Source: Streptomyces sp. CG1
Lineage (GTDB): Bacteria > Actinomycetota > Actinomycetes > Streptomycetales > Streptomycetaceae
Assembly (NCBI RefSeq): GCF_041080625.1
Contig: NZ_CP163518.1
Coordinates: forward strand, 7,061,501-7,125,500
Reading direction: 5' to 3'
Length of the DNA: 64,000 nt
Part shown: positions 52,703 through 62,043 of the stretch, piece by piece
How positions within the stretch are numbered: position 1 is the first letter of the stretch
How the letters are laid out: every line of letters begins with the position of its first letter
Translations under genes and position numbers: made by a program
The notes under the pieces: generated by a model
Told to the model about the DNA's origin: nothing
The model's database searches: none
What the model saw: the letters and a program-made list of their open reading frames with translations, nothing else

Positions 52703-52728
52703 ATTCGATACGGTATCTTTTGAAACTA
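52703..52728. promoter_or_regulatory. Predicted MarR-regulon operator B
   Basis: Contains the perfect palindrome GATAC-G-GTATC (52707-52717) followed by TTTTGAAACTA. It begins 17 bases upstream of the MarR start and is 22/26 identical to 50891-50916. Confidence 0.7.
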
Positions 52729-53137
52729 AACGGGCACGGCGAGAAGGCCAAGGCCAAGCTGACCCGGTACAAGCGGGCGGGAGGTGCGGCTGGTGGATTC
52801 CGCGTGCACCACCATGGACTGCGGACGCCGCGGAGCGAGAACCAAGCACGCACTCCCGCTGTCCGAACGAACCTAGACTTGCACCGCGTGCGGATCGGTG
52901 TCCCCCAGGGACAAGAACTCCGCGCGTGTGATGCTGGTCCGGGCGGCCTGGCCCCGGCCGGTGCCGAAGGCGCAGGATCTCCTGGGGCGCTGCTCCAGAA
53001 GGCGTCCTGAGCCGGGAATCCCCTGCCTGTGTGGAGGGGAGCAGTCCATAACGTGCCGCGCCGGAACCGGAACGGCATGTTCATCCACGGCGTCAGTACG
53101 GGTGATGAGTCAGTTCCTGCATGTGGAGGCACGGGGG
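52729..53137. other. Gene-free stretch upstream of the DUF2127 gene
   Basis: No supported gene or hairpin of note. It holds the promoter of the DUF2127 gene; the open frame that extends into it from downstream lacks family similarity. Confidence 0.5.
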
Positions 53138-53902
53138 ATGAAGATCGACTGGGACCGGCGGACCTGCGCGCGGAAGGGACATGTCACCTACGCGCCCGAC
53201 GACCCCCGCTTGCGCCTGCGGCTGCACGCCGAGACCGCGCTCGGAGACGTGTGGCGCTGTCTGCGCTGCGGTGACTTCGTGCTCGGTGAGCCGCACGGCT
53301 CGGGGGCGGCCGCCGACGCCCCGCTGGTGCCGCGCGGAAAGGTGCTCCGGGACCTGTTCATCCTGCGCTTCCTGGCGATCGAGCGGGCGGTGCGCGGGGT
53401 GTTCATCGTGCTCGTCGCGGTCGCGGTGTGGAGGTTCAGCAACAGCCAGGACGCGGTGCGCCGGCTGTTCAACCAGAACCTGGACGTCTTCCGCCCGGTC
53501 TTCCGGCACTTCCACTACGACCTCGACCACTCACCGGTCGTGGGTTCCATCCAGAAGGCCTTCGGATACAAGCACTCCACGCTGCTGCTGGTGGCCGCCC
53601 TGCTGCTCGCCTACGCGCTGATCGAGCTGGTCGAGGCGGTCGGCCTCTGGTACGCCAAGCGCTGGGCGGAGTACCTGACGGTGGTCGCCACCGCCGCGTT
53701 CCTCCCGCTGGAGATCTACGAACTCACCGAGAAGGTCAGCTATCTGAAGATCGCCACCCTGGTCCTGAACGTCCTCGCCGTGCTCTACATCGCCCTCGCG
53801 AAGCGGCTGTTCGGGCTGCGGGGCGGACGGAAGAAGTTCGAGGAGGAGCGGCACAGCGCCTCGCTGATGGAGGTTGAGGAGTCGGCGGGTGTCACCGTCT
53901 AG
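53138..53902 (+). CDS. DUF2127 membrane protein with Cys-rich head
   Basis: Protein of 254 residues. The cytosolic head (about 1-70) carries C..H and CLRCGDF, a possible zinc-binding patch. Four or so TM segments follow (GVFIVLVAVAVWRFSN, STLLLVAALLLAYALIELVE, WAEYLTVVATAAFLPLEIYE, IATLVLNVLAVLYIALAKRLF), the last three forming the DUF2127 domain. The start is ATG 53138 with GGAGG eight bases upstream. Function unknown. Confidence 0.85.
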   Translation: MKIDWDRRTCARKGHVTYAPDDPRLRLRLHAETALGDVWRCLRCGDFVLGEPHGSGAAADAPLVPRGKVLRDLFILRFLAIERAVRGVFIVLVAVAVWRFSNSQDAVRRLFNQNLDVFRPVFRHFHYDLDHSPVVGSIQKAFGYKHSTLLLVAALLLAYALIELVEAVGLWYAKRWAEYLTVVATAAFLPLEIYELTEKVSYLKIATLVLNVLAVLYIALAKRLFGLRGGRKKFEEERHSASLMEVEESAGVTV

Positions 53903-53951
53903 CCGCAGGGTCGGGCGGAGGCACCCTGCGGTGCCTCTGCCCGACCGCGTT

Positions 53952-54149
53952 TCATCGACGGATGATCAGCGTCACCTGGTTCCTGAGTGCTCCCCCCGCG
54001 GTTCCCGCGATCAGGGAAGCGCCACTGTGGCCGGTGAGCGCGAGCACGACGACGGCGATGACGGACAGCAGGCCGGTCACGCCCCAGAGCCAGCCGAGTA
54101 AGCGCGCGTCTGCACTCGACTGTGCCGGGGTACGGTCAGAAGGCGTCAA
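53952..54149 (-). CDS. Possible small membrane protein
   Basis: Frame of 65 residues with one or two hydrophobic segments (LLGWLWGVTGLLSVIAVVVLAL, ASLIAGTAGGAL) and a basic end. TTG 54149 has GAGGAG ten bases upstream; a GTG at 54158 sits too close to it. Not recognised as a named family. Low certainty. Confidence 0.4.
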   Translation of the reverse strand: MTPSDRTPAQSSADARLLGWLWGVTGLLSVIAVVVLALTGHSGASLIAGTAGGALRNQVTLIIRR

Positions 54150-54517
54150 GGATTCCACTCTCCTCGCGGGTGACTGGCGATCCAAGGCGTACGCAAGGGA
54201 GATCCGGGCGAGGCCGGCCGGCAAGCACTGAGCCTCAAGCGGGTCTCCCTTTGTCATGCCGGGGACCGCTGGAACGCCGTCAGGCTACCCGCCCCCATCG
54301 GGGGTCCGTCATGAGCCGTATGTGGACAAAACCGGGGTACGAACTCTGACGCTTTGCACATCGGCAGTGGCATTTCCGCAGCTGAAGCACGAGTTCAGCG
54401 CATTCGGCACAGTCCGCAGTCCGAGGAGCCGACGACAACTCCCGGCCCGTGCGGCTCGGTTTCGCCTTCGGGCACGTACGGGAGTGGCGCGAACACCGCC
54501 ACCGCCTGCCACTTGCC
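54150..54517. other. Gene-free stretch before the MerR-thioredoxin operon
   Basis: No supported gene or RNA seen. Slightly lower GC in parts; it probably holds promoters only. Confidence 0.45.
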
Positions 54518-54533
54518 TTGACGCCGACGTCAA
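54518..54533. promoter_or_regulatory. Palindrome in the MerR promoter
   Basis: TTGACG-CCGA-CGTCAA perfect inverted repeat, 17 bases upstream of the MerR start. TTGACG could double as a -35 element. Placement is typical of MerR autoregulation. Confidence 0.55.
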
Positions 54534-54550
54534 CGCCTACCGTCGTAGAC

Positions 54551-54979
54551 ATGCGAATCGGTGAGCTGGCCGCGCGGGCCGGGACCACGACCCGTGCCCT
54601 GCGCTACTACGAGGCACGCGGGCTGTTGCCGGCCCGGCGGGACGGCAACGGACACCGCACGTACGACGAGGCTGATCTGCGGCTGCTGGAGCAGATCCGG
54701 ACGCTGCAGGACTTCGGGTTCGAGCTGGAGGAGACGCGGCCCTTCGTGGAGTGCCTGCGCGCCGGGCACCCGGACGGCGACTCCTGCCCGGCCTCGCTGG
54801 ACGTCTACCGGCGCAAGCTGGACGAGCTGGACGTGCTCATGGGGCAGCTCGCAGCGGTGCGGGAGACGGTCGCCGGGCAGTTGCGGCGGGCCGAGCTGGC
54901 CCGGGACGCACTGGCGGCCGAGGCGCTGGCTCCGGGTGGCCCGGAGCCCGTATGCGAACTGGGAGGGCTTGCGCGATGA
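54551..54979 (+). CDS. MerR-family regulator
   Basis: Protein of 142 residues. The HTH is MRIGELAARAGTTTRALRYY, followed by EARGLLPARR and RTYDEADLRLLEQIRTLQDFGF, then a dimerisation helix. Cysteines occur at CLRAG and SCPAS, but no SoxR-type Fe-S cluster motif is present. It starts at ATG 54551, and its stop overlaps the thioredoxin start (ATGA), so it probably controls that thioredoxin in response to a redox or drug signal. Confidence 0.9.
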   Translation: MRIGELAARAGTTTRALRYYEARGLLPARRDGNGHRTYDEADLRLLEQIRTLQDFGFELEETRPFVECLRAGHPDGDSCPASLDVYRRKLDELDVLMGQLAAVRETVAGQLRRAELARDALAAEALAPGGPEPVCELGGLAR

Positions 54980-55308
54980 GCGTGACGAGCGGACTGGCAC
55001 AGGTGACGGACGCCGATTTCGAGGCGGAGGTGATCGGCTCCGATCTTCCGGTGCTGGTGCAGTTCACGGCCGACTGGTGCGGTCCGTGCCGGCAGCTCGC
55101 GCCGGTGCTGAAGGACATCGCCTTCGAGGAGGGCGACCGGCTGAAGATCGTGCAGCTGGATGTGGACCACAATGCGCAGACGACCGTCGCCTACGGCGTG
55201 CTGTCGACGCCGACCCTGATGGTCTTCCGGGGCGGTGAGCCGGTGCGGTCGATGGTGGGGGCGCGGCCCAAGCGGCGGCTGCTGGAGGAGCTGGCCGACG
55301 TGCTCTAG
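54976..55308 (+). CDS. trxA: Thioredoxin
   Basis: Protein of 110 residues, a single thioredoxin domain with active site WCGPCRQ and cis-Pro in VLSTPTLMVF. It reduces disulfides in cytosolic proteins. Translationally coupled to the MerR gene, which is unusual for a housekeeping thioredoxin and points to a stress-specific one. A terminator follows at once. Confidence 0.92.
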   Translation: MSVTSGLAQVTDADFEAEVIGSDLPVLVQFTADWCGPCRQLAPVLKDIAFEEGDRLKIVQLDVDHNAQTTVAYGVLSTPTLMVFRGGEPVRSMVGARPKRRLLEELADVL

Positions 55309-55327
55309 GGCGGAGCCGCCCACCAAA

Positions 55328-55359
55328 AAATCCCCTGAGCAATTGCGCTCGGGGGATTT
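55328..55359 (+). terminator. Terminator of the MerR-thioredoxin operon
   Basis: 13-bp stem with one G-T pair (55328-55340 with 55347-55359), 6-base loop, arms beginning AAATCCCC and ending GGGGATTT. Confidence 0.85.
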
Positions 55360-55380
55360 CTGTGCGTATATTCAGTGGTT

Positions 55381-55431
55381 CGCGACTTCATTTCGAATTA
55401 AGTCGCGGACAAGTTCACTGGGCACAGTGAA
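55381..55431. promoter_or_regulatory. Two palindromes upstream of the HelD-like gene
   Basis: CGCGACTT (55381-55388) / AAGTCGCG (55400-55407), and TTCACTG-GGCA-CAGTGAA (55414-55431). Both lie within 70 bases of the TTG start at 55449. Neither matches the rifamycin-associated element consensus I recall. Confidence 0.5.
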
Positions 55432-55448
55432 TCTGGGCGGGAGCGGAA

Positions 55449-57710
55449 TTGTCAAACACCGAATTTCCAGACGATGAATTGCGGCGCGAGCAGGAATTCA
55501 TCGACGGACTGTACGCGCGCGTGGACGTGCTGCGCGGTGAGACCGAGACCTCGGTGACGGACGCGCTCGCCCAGGGAGACAAGCCCATGCAGGCCCGGCT
55601 GGAGCGGGACATCCTGGTCGCCGAGCGCTCGGGGCTGCTCGCCGCGCTGAACGCCGTCGACGGCTCGCTGTGCTTCGGCCGGATCGATCTGGCCGACGGC
55701 ACCGCCCATCACATCGGCCGGATCGGGCTGCGCGAGGACGATGCCGAGCACACCCCGGTCCTCATCGACTGGCGGGCCGACGTCGCCCGCCCCTTCTACC
55801 TGGCCACCGGGCACACCCCGATGGGCCTGCGCCGCCGCCGGCACATCACCACCGAGGGCCGGACCGTGACCTCGCTGCACGACGAGATCCTCGATCTCGG
55901 CGACGCGACCCGCACCGGGTACGAGGACCACAACGGCGACGCCGTGCTGCTGGCCGCGCTCAACAGCGCACGCACCGGCCGGATGAGCGACATCGTGCAG
56001 ACCATCCAGGCCGAGCAGGACGAGATCATCCGGGCGCCGTACCGCGGGGTGCTGGTGGTCGAGGGCGGGCCGGGCACGGGCAAGACGGCGGTCGCACTGC
56101 ACCGCGCCGCCTATCTGCTCTACGAGTACCGCGAACTGCTGGCCCGCCGCGCCGTACTGATCGTCGGCCCCAACCCTGCCTTCCTCGGCTACATCGGCGA
56201 GGTGCTGCCCTCGCTCGGCGAGACCGGGGTGCTGCTGGCCACGGTCGGCGAGCTGTTCCCCGGGGTGAAGGCCACCGCCGCCGACACCCCCGAGGCGGCC
56301 GCCGTGAAGGGCCGCGCCGACATGGCCGAGGTGCTCGCCGCCGTCGTACGCGACCGGCAGGCCCTGCCCGACCCGGTGATCGCGATCGAGCACGACCGCG
56401 AGGTGCTGATGCTGGACGACGGCCTGGTGAGCGTCGCCCGTGAGCGCACCCGTGCGGCCAGGCTGCCGCACAACGCGGCCCGCGAGCACTTCGAGGGCCA
56501 CATCCTCAACACCCTCACCGAGCTGTACGCCGAGCGCGTGGGCACCGACCCGTACGACGGGAGCAGTCTCCTCGACGCCTCCGACATCACCCAGATCCGC
56601 GACGAAATCGCCGAGAACCCCGAAGTCTGGTCCGCCGTCGACCAGTTGTGGCCGCGGATCAGCCCGCAGCGGCTGGTCGCCGACTTCCTCGCCGAGCCAC
56701 AGGGGTACGTCGGCGACGTGGACGCGGCCGCCATCCGGCGCCCGGTGACCCGCGCCTGGACCGTCGCCGACGTCCCCCTGCTGGACGAGGCGGCCGAACT
56801 CCTCGGCGAGGACGACCGGGTGGCACGGGCGCATGCCGAGCGTGAGCGCGAGACGCAGGTCGCCTACGCACAGGGCGTCCTGGACGTGTCGTACGCGTCC
56901 AGGACGTACGAGTTCGAGGACAAGCACGATGAGGAGTCGGAGGTGCTGTCCGCGCATGACATCATCGACGCCGAGCGGTTCGCCGAGCGGCAGGAGGAGG
57001 CGGACCACCGCAGCGCGGCCGAGCGGGCGGCGGCCGACCGCACCTGGGCGTTCGGGCACATCATCGTGGACGAGGCGCAGGAGCTGTCGCCGATGGCCTG
57101 GCGGCTGCTGATGCGGCGCAGCCCGACCCGTTCGATGACCCTGGTCGGCGACCCGGCCCAGACCGCCGAGGCGGCCGGTGTCGGGTCCTGGGCGGACATC
57201 CTCGCGCCGTATGTCGAGGACCGCTGGGAGCACACCCGGCTCGGCGTCAACTACCGCACCCCGGCCGAGATCATGGAGCTGGCCGCGGCCGTGGTCCGCG
57301 CCGAACACCCCGGCTTCGAGCCGCCGAGTTCGGTCCGCTCCACGGGCGTACGGCCCTGGGTGCGGCAGGCCGCCGGTGAGCTGCCCGAGGCCGTCGCCAA
57401 GGCGGTCGCCGAACTCACCCCGGACGAGGGACGGCTGGCGGTCATCGCCCCGCGCGAGCTGCACCGCTCGCTGGCTGCCCGGCTGGACGGCGTCACGGCG
57501 GGTGCCGAGCCCGATCTGACCCGTACGGTCGTGCTGCTCGACCCCCGCCAGGCCAAGGGCCTCGAATTCGACTCGGTCCTGGTGGTGGAGCCGGCCCGCT
57601 ACGGCACCAGCGACCTGTACGTCGCCCTGACCCGCGCCACCCAGCGGCTCGGGGTGCTGTACACGGACCGGCTGCCGGAGGCGCTGGCCACGGGCGTCAC
57701 CGAGGCGTAG
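55449..57710 (+). CDS. HelD/HelR-type RNA-polymerase-recycling helicase
   Basis: Protein of 753 residues, UvrD-like superfamily 1. An N-terminal coiled coil (about 1-70) is of the kind that enters the RNA polymerase secondary channel. Walker A GGPGTGKT is at 206-213, HIIVDEAQELSP is Walker B, and GDPAQTAEAAG and VALTRATQRLGVLYT are helicase motifs. HelD proteins free stalled polymerase; the HelR group also displaces rifamycins. Start is TTG 55449 with GGGAG upstream, a rare start that may keep levels low. Which subgroup it belongs to is not decided here. Confidence 0.88.
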   Translation: MSNTEFPDDELRREQEFIDGLYARVDVLRGETETSVTDALAQGDKPMQARLERDILVAERSGLLAALNAVDGSLCFGRIDLADGTAHHIGRIGLREDDAEHTPVLIDWRADVARPFYLATGHTPMGLRRRRHITTEGRTVTSLHDEILDLGDATRTGYEDHNGDAVLLAALNSARTGRMSDIVQTIQAEQDEIIRAPYRGVLVVEGGPGTGKTAVALHRAAYLLYEYRELLARRAVLIVGPNPAFLGYIGEVLPSLGETGVLLATVGELFPGVKATAADTPEAAAVKGRADMAEVLAAVVRDRQALPDPVIAIEHDREVLMLDDGLVSVARERTRAARLPHNAAREHFEGHILNTLTELYAERVGTDPYDGSSLLDASDITQIRDEIAENPEVWSAVDQLWPRISPQRLVADFLAEPQGYVGDVDAAAIRRPVTRAWTVADVPLLDEAAELLGEDDRVARAHAERERETQVAYAQGVLDVSYASRTYEFEDKHDEESEVLSAHDIIDAERFAERQEEADHRSAAERAAADRTWAFGHIIVDEAQELSPMAWRLLMRRSPTRSMTLVGDPAQTAEAAGVGSWADILAPYVEDRWEHTRLGVNYRTPAEIMELAAAVVRAEHPGFEPPSSVRSTGVRPWVRQAAGELPEAVAKAVAELTPDEGRLAVIAPRELHRSLAARLDGVTAGAEPDLTRTVVLLDPRQAKGLEFDSVLVVEPARYGTSDLYVALTRATQRLGVLYTDRLPEALATGVTEA

Positions 57711-58266
57711 CGGCCTTGGCGGTCGGCGGCGGGTAGCTCGGGTGCAGGGAGGAGGACAGGGGCGCGAGCCCCGCGCACAGCGCGGTCGGGAAGGCGGGTT
57801 CCCGGCGCTGTACGGCCCTGCAGCCGCCGGCCGCGCTCTCCAAGACCGGCTGCCGGCCGGAGTGTTCCGCCCGGAAGAAGCAGCGGTCGCCGAGCCGGGA
57901 CGTGCAGGCGGAGTCCTTGGTGTCGTCGCCGCACGCCGGTCCCGTGCGCCAGGAGAAGTCCAGCACCAGCCATCTGGCGTCGCAGTGCTCGGCGTCGCGG
58001 TAGGCGTGCTCGGGCGCGTCGACGGCGATCAGCGCCTGCTCGCAGGAGGCGGTGGTGCAGCCGGTGGCCGGCGGGTGGCAGCCGAGCTTGCCGCACCGCC
58101 GCAGCGTGGGCGGCTCGGCGTCGTCGGCGGTGAAGACCGTGTCGTTGTCGACCACCAGCTCCCGCTCGCCGAGCGGCTCCGGCAGCCGAACGCGGGCCAT
58201 GGCCGTCTTCTCTTCGGTGCACCCGGAACGCCGGTCGCCCGAGGGGGAGTTGAAGGTGATCTGCAC
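57697..58266 (-). CDS. Cys-rich protein of unknown function
   Basis: Protein of about 189 residues, convergent with and overlapping the helicase gene by 14 bases. It holds about eleven Cys residues spaced like disulfides or metal sites (RRCGKLGCHPPATGC, ASCEQAL, HCDARW, ACGDDTKDSACTSRLGDRCF). No membrane span is seen. GTG 58266 is used since coding character begins before ATG 58200, but neither has a good ribosome-binding site. Not recognised as a named family. Confidence 0.55.
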   Translation of the reverse strand: MQITFNSPSGDRRSGCTEEKTAMARVRLPEPLGERELVVDNDTVFTADDAEPPTLRRCGKLGCHPPATGCTTASCEQALIAVDAPEHAYRDAEHCDARWLVLDFSWRTGPACGDDTKDSACTSRLGDRCFFRAEHSGRQPVLESAAGGCRAVQRREPAFPTALCAGLAPLSSSLHPSYPPPTAKAATPR

Positions 58267-58310
58267 ATGTACGTTCGTTGCCGGGCACGTCCGCGTCCAG
58301 GCATGGAGCG

Positions 58311-60521
58311 CTAGGCGGGCCTCAGCCACACCGTGGCGAGTGGGGGCAGGGTCAGCCGGATGCTCGCCGGGCGGCCGTGCCAGGCCCGGGGTTCCGGTTT
58401 GACGACATCCGGGTTGGTGACACCGCTGCCGCCGTACCGCGCGGCGTCCGTGGTGAGGGACTCGTGCCAGGCCGGTACGTCCTCCGGGACGCCGAGCCGG
58501 TAGTCGTGGCGGACCACCGGGGACAGGTGGGAGATCGCGAGGAGCGGGTTGCCGTCGGCGTCGAGACGCAGGAACGCGAAGACGTTGTCGTCCGCCGCGT
58601 CCCCGGCGATCCACTGGAACCCCGCCGGGTCGGTGTCCCGCTGCCACAGGGCCGGGGTCGCCCGGTACAGCGTGTTCAGGTCCCGTACGAGGTCCCGTAC
58701 GCCCCGGTGGTCGGCCGCGGCGCCGTAGGACGGGTCGAGCAGCCACCAGTCGGGGCCGTGCGCCTCGGACCACTCGGCGCCCTGGGCGAATTCCTGCCCC
58801 ATGAACAACAGCTGTTTCCCGGGGTGGGCCCACATGAAGCCCAGATAGGCGCGGTGGTTCGCCCGCTGCTGCCACCAGTCGCCCGGCATCTTCGAGACCA
58901 GCGCCTGTTTGCCGTGCACGACCTCGTCGTGGGAGATCGGCAGGACGTAGTTCTCGCTGTACGCATACACCATCGAGAAGGTCATCTCATGGTGGTGGTA
59001 CTTGCGGTGCACCGGCTCATGGGCCATGTACTGCAGCGAGTCGTGCATCCAGCCCATGTTCCACTTCAGGCCGAAGCCGAGCCCGCCGAAGCCGCTCGGG
59101 CCCTTGTGGTGGGTGGGGCGGGTGACGCCGTCCCAGGCGGTGGACTCCTCGGCGATGGTCACCACGCCGGGGCAGCGCCGGTAGACCGTGGCGTTCATCT
59201 CCTGCAGAAAGGCCACCGCGTCCAGGTTCTCCCGGCCGCCGTGCTCGTTCGGCGTCCACTGGCCCGGCTCGCGCGAGTAGTCCAGGTAGAGCATGGAAGC
59301 GACGGCGTCCACGCGCAGGCCGTCGATATGGAACTCCTCGCACCAGTACGCGGCGTTGGCCACCAGGAAGTTGCGCACCTCACGGCGGCCGAAGTCGAAC
59401 TCCAGGGTGCCCCAGTCGGGATGGGCGGCCCGCAGCGGATCGTGATGCTCGTACAGCGGACGTCCGTCGAACTCGGCCAGCGCCCAGTCGTCCCGCGGGA
59501 AGTGTGCCGGGACCCAGTCCATCAGGACGCCGATCCCGGCCTGGTGCAGCGTGTCCACCAGGTGCCTGAAGTCGTCCGGGCCGCCGAGGCGCGCCGTCGG
59601 CGCGTAGAAACCGGTGACCTGATAGCCCCAGGAGCCGCCGAAGGGGTGCTCGGCGACCGGCATCAGCTCCACATGCGTGAAGCCCAACTCCTTGACATAG
59701 ACCGGGAGTTGGTCGGCCAGCTGCCGGTAGGTCAGGCCGGAGCGCCAGGAGGGCAGATGGACCTCGTACACGGAGAACGGGGCCTCGTGCACCGGGGTGT
59801 CGGCCCGGTGCGCCATCCACTCGGCGTCCGCCCACTCGTGGTGCGAGGCGTCCACGATCGACGCGGTCGCGGGCGGCGCCTCGGTACGGCGGGCCAGCGG
59901 ATCGGCGCGCAGGGTGCGCGAGCCGTCCGGGCGGGTGATCTCGAACTTGTACACCTCGCCCTCGCCGATCCCCGGGACGAACAGCTCCCACACGCCGGAG
60001 GAGCCCAGTGAGCGCATCGGAAAACCGGTGCCGTCCCAGAAATTGAAGGCGCCCGTGACCCGTACGCCCCGCGCGTTCGGCGCCCACACCGCGAACCGGG
60101 TGCCCGGCACGCCCTGCCGGGTGGTGACATGCGCGCCGAGCGCCCGCCACAGCTGCTCGTGCCGGCCCTCGCCGATCAGATGCAGGTCCAGCTCACCGAG
60201 GGTGGGCAGGAAACGGTAGGGGTCCTCGGTGTCCAGGACGGTCCCCTCGTACTCCACGAGCAGCCGGTACTCCGGTACGGCCCGCTGGGGCAGCAGGCCC
60301 GAGAAGAACCCGTCGCCGTCGTCGTGCAGCGCGACGCGCAGCTCGCCGGTGACGACCGTGACGGACAGCGCGTACGGCCGCAGGGCCCGGAAGACGACGC
60401 CTCCGGCCACCGGGTGCGCGCCCAGGACGGAGTGCGGATCGTGATGGGTGCCGTGCAGCAGCCGCTCGCGGTCGGCGGCTTCCAGGGGCTGCTGGGAGGG
60501 GGCTGACTTCTTGGTCGTCAC
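58311..60521 (-). CDS. glgB: 1,4-alpha-glucan branching enzyme
   Basis: Enzyme of 736 residues adding alpha-1,6 branches to glucan. Two N-terminal CBM48-like beta domains (about 20-220) precede the GH13 barrel. Catalytic residues lie in [14 protein letters not shown] (nucleophile Asp), [10 protein letters not shown] (acid Glu) and PISHDEVVH (Asp). GTG 60521 overlaps the maltokinase stop (GTGA). Last gene of the GlgE operon, where it branches the glucan chains made by GlgE. Confidence 0.96.
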   Translation of the reverse strand: MTTKKSAPSQQPLEAADRERLLHGTHHDPHSVLGAHPVAGGVVFRALRPYALSVTVVTGELRVALHDDGDGFFSGLLPQRAVPEYRLLVEYEGTVLDTEDPYRFLPTLGELDLHLIGEGRHEQLWRALGAHVTTRQGVPGTRFAVWAPNARGVRVTGAFNFWDGTGFPMRSLGSSGVWELFVPGIGEGEVYKFEITRPDGSRTLRADPLARRTEAPPATASIVDASHHEWADAEWMAHRADTPVHEAPFSVYEVHLPSWRSGLTYRQLADQLPVYVKELGFTHVELMPVAEHPFGGSWGYQVTGFYAPTARLGGPDDFRHLVDTLHQAGIGVLMDWVPAHFPRDDWALAEFDGRPLYEHHDPLRAAHPDWGTLEFDFGRREVRNFLVANAAYWCEEFHIDGLRVDAVASMLYLDYSREPGQWTPNEHGGRENLDAVAFLQEMNATVYRRCPGVVTIAEESTAWDGVTRPTHHKGPSGFGGLGFGLKWNMGWMHDSLQYMAHEPVHRKYHHHEMTFSMVYAYSENYVLPISHDEVVHGKQALVSKMPGDWWQQRANHRAYLGFMWAHPGKQLLFMGQEFAQGAEWSEAHGPDWWLLDPSYGAAADHRGVRDLVRDLNTLYRATPALWQRDTDPAGFQWIAGDAADDNVFAFLRLDADGNPLLAISHLSPVVRHDYRLGVPEDVPAWHESLTTDAARYGGSGVTNPDVVKPEPRAWHGRPASIRLTLPPLATVWLRPA

Positions 60522-61912
60522 GGACGAGCCTCCAGGGCGGACGCGGCGAGGCGACGGATCGCCGACAGCGGTACGGGGAGCCAGTCGGGCCGGTGCCGGG
60601 CCTCGTAGACGACCTCATAGACCGCCTTGTCGGTCTCGTAGGCCTGCAGCAGCACCGGATCGGTGCGCGGATCGCGGCCGGCCACCTCCGCGTATCCGGA
60701 GCAGTAGGCGGCCCGGCAGACGCGCGCCCAGTCCGGCGCGGGCGGACTCACCGAGTGGGCCGCGTAGTCGAAGGAGCGCAGCATGCCCGCGATGTCCCGC
60801 ACCGGCGGCTGCGGCAGCCGCCGTTCGGCCGGCGGCCGGGCCGGCTCACCCTCGAAGTCGATCAGCGACCAGGCCCCGGACGGCGAGCGCAGACACTGGC
60901 CGAGGTGCAGATCGCCGTGGATCCGCTGGGCGGTCCAGGTGCGGCCCTCGTCCGCGAGTCCGGCCAGCGCCCGGTAGGCCGCGCGCAGTCCGTTCTCGTA
61001 CGGCCGCAGCACCGGCACCGCCTGGACGGCCGCCGCGAGCCGCTCGGTCATCCCGTCGGCCAGCGACCGCAGCTGGGCGTGGCCGAGGGTGGCCGTCGGC
61101 AGGGCGCGGGCGAGCGCGGTGTGCACCTCGGCGGTGGCCCGGCCCAGCTCACGGGCCTCGGCGGCGAAGTCCTCGCCCTTGGCCAGCTCGCGCAGCGCCA
61201 GCTCCCAGCCGTCGCTCGCCCCGCTGATGAACGGCTGCAGCACGGCCAGGACATACGGCTCGGTGTCGATCTCGGCATGCAGCCAGGCCGTCGGCGCGGG
61301 CACCCGGGGGCAGCCCTCGCGGGCCAGTGCCAACGGGATCTCCAGGTCAGGATTGACACCGGGCACGACCCGGCGCAACAGCTTCAGGATGAACGTATCG
61401 CCGTAGACCACCGACGAGTTGGACTGCTCGACGGTCATCAGCCGGGCCACCAGACTCTCGCGGATCTCCTGGCGCGGGTCCCGCTCGAAACAGAGCCCGC
61501 CGATGCGGGCCTGGGTGCGCAGGGCTTCCAGGAGCAGTTCGGCGGGCCGGGGGTCGTACAGGGCCTCGTACACCGTGCGTCCGGCGAGCGGCCCGTCCTC
61601 CACATGTCCGATCAGCGCGGGCGCCAGCCGGGGCGGCAGCGCCTCGCGCACGCCTATGAGGAGCTGGTAGCAGTCACCGGGATGGGACTCGGCGCCCAGC
61701 ATGGACGGCTGGTGGACGCGCAGCAGCAGATGGTGGAGGCCCAACCGGCCGTCGAGCGGCAGCAGTTCGGTGGCGGCCACGAGCGTGAACCCGGTGACCG
61801 GGCGCCCCTTGCCGGCGAACCAGCGCTGCCGGGGCAGCCATTCGCGCAGCAAGGGGTCCAGCGAGGCGAGGAGAGGGCCGGTGGTGCCGGAAGGGGTGAC
61901 CATTTCTGCCAT
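60518..61912 (-). CDS. mak: Maltokinase (Pep2/Mak)
   Basis: Enzyme of 464 residues phosphorylating maltose to maltose 1-phosphate with ATP, the substrate of GlgE. The aminoglycoside-phosphotransferase-like fold shows the catalytic loop [12 protein letters not shown] and metal site [11 protein letters not shown]. The N-terminal cap ([18 protein letters not shown]) is typical. ATG 61912 follows AGGTGA; an in-frame ATG nine bases later is possible. It is 131 bases downstream of treS in the same operon. Confidence 0.95.
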   Translation of the reverse strand: MAEMVTPSGTTGPLLASLDPLLREWLPRQRWFAGKGRPVTGFTLVAATELLPLDGRLGLHHLLLRVHQPSMLGAESHPGDCYQLLIGVREALPPRLAPALIGHVEDGPLAGRTVYEALYDPRPAELLLEALRTQARIGGLCFERDPRQEIRESLVARLMTVEQSNSSVVYGDTFILKLLRRVVPGVNPDLEIPLALAREGCPRVPAPTAWLHAEIDTEPYVLAVLQPFISGASDGWELALRELAKGEDFAAEARELGRATAEVHTALARALPTATLGHAQLRSLADGMTERLAAAVQAVPVLRPYENGLRAAYRALAGLADEGRTWTAQRIHGDLHLGQCLRSPSGAWSLIDFEGEPARPPAERRLPQPPVRDIAGMLRSFDYAAHSVSPPAPDWARVCRAAYCSGYAEVAGRDPRTDPVLLQAYETDKAVYEVVYEARHRPDWLPVPLSAIRRLAASALEARP

Positions 61913-62043
61913 GGCGTCACCTGATCCAAGAGATCCGGTCCCGCTGCGGCCGGGGAGGATTCAAGTCCTTTCCCCGGATCATCGGGGTGTGACTGATGAG
62001 TGCCCAGGGTGGGACGGGGGAAACCCGCCCCACCCACCGCGTC

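Noticed and set aside
52898..53137. 5' extension of the DUF2127 protein
   Set aside because: The added sequence lacks similarity and a ribosome-binding site, while ATG 53138 has a good one.
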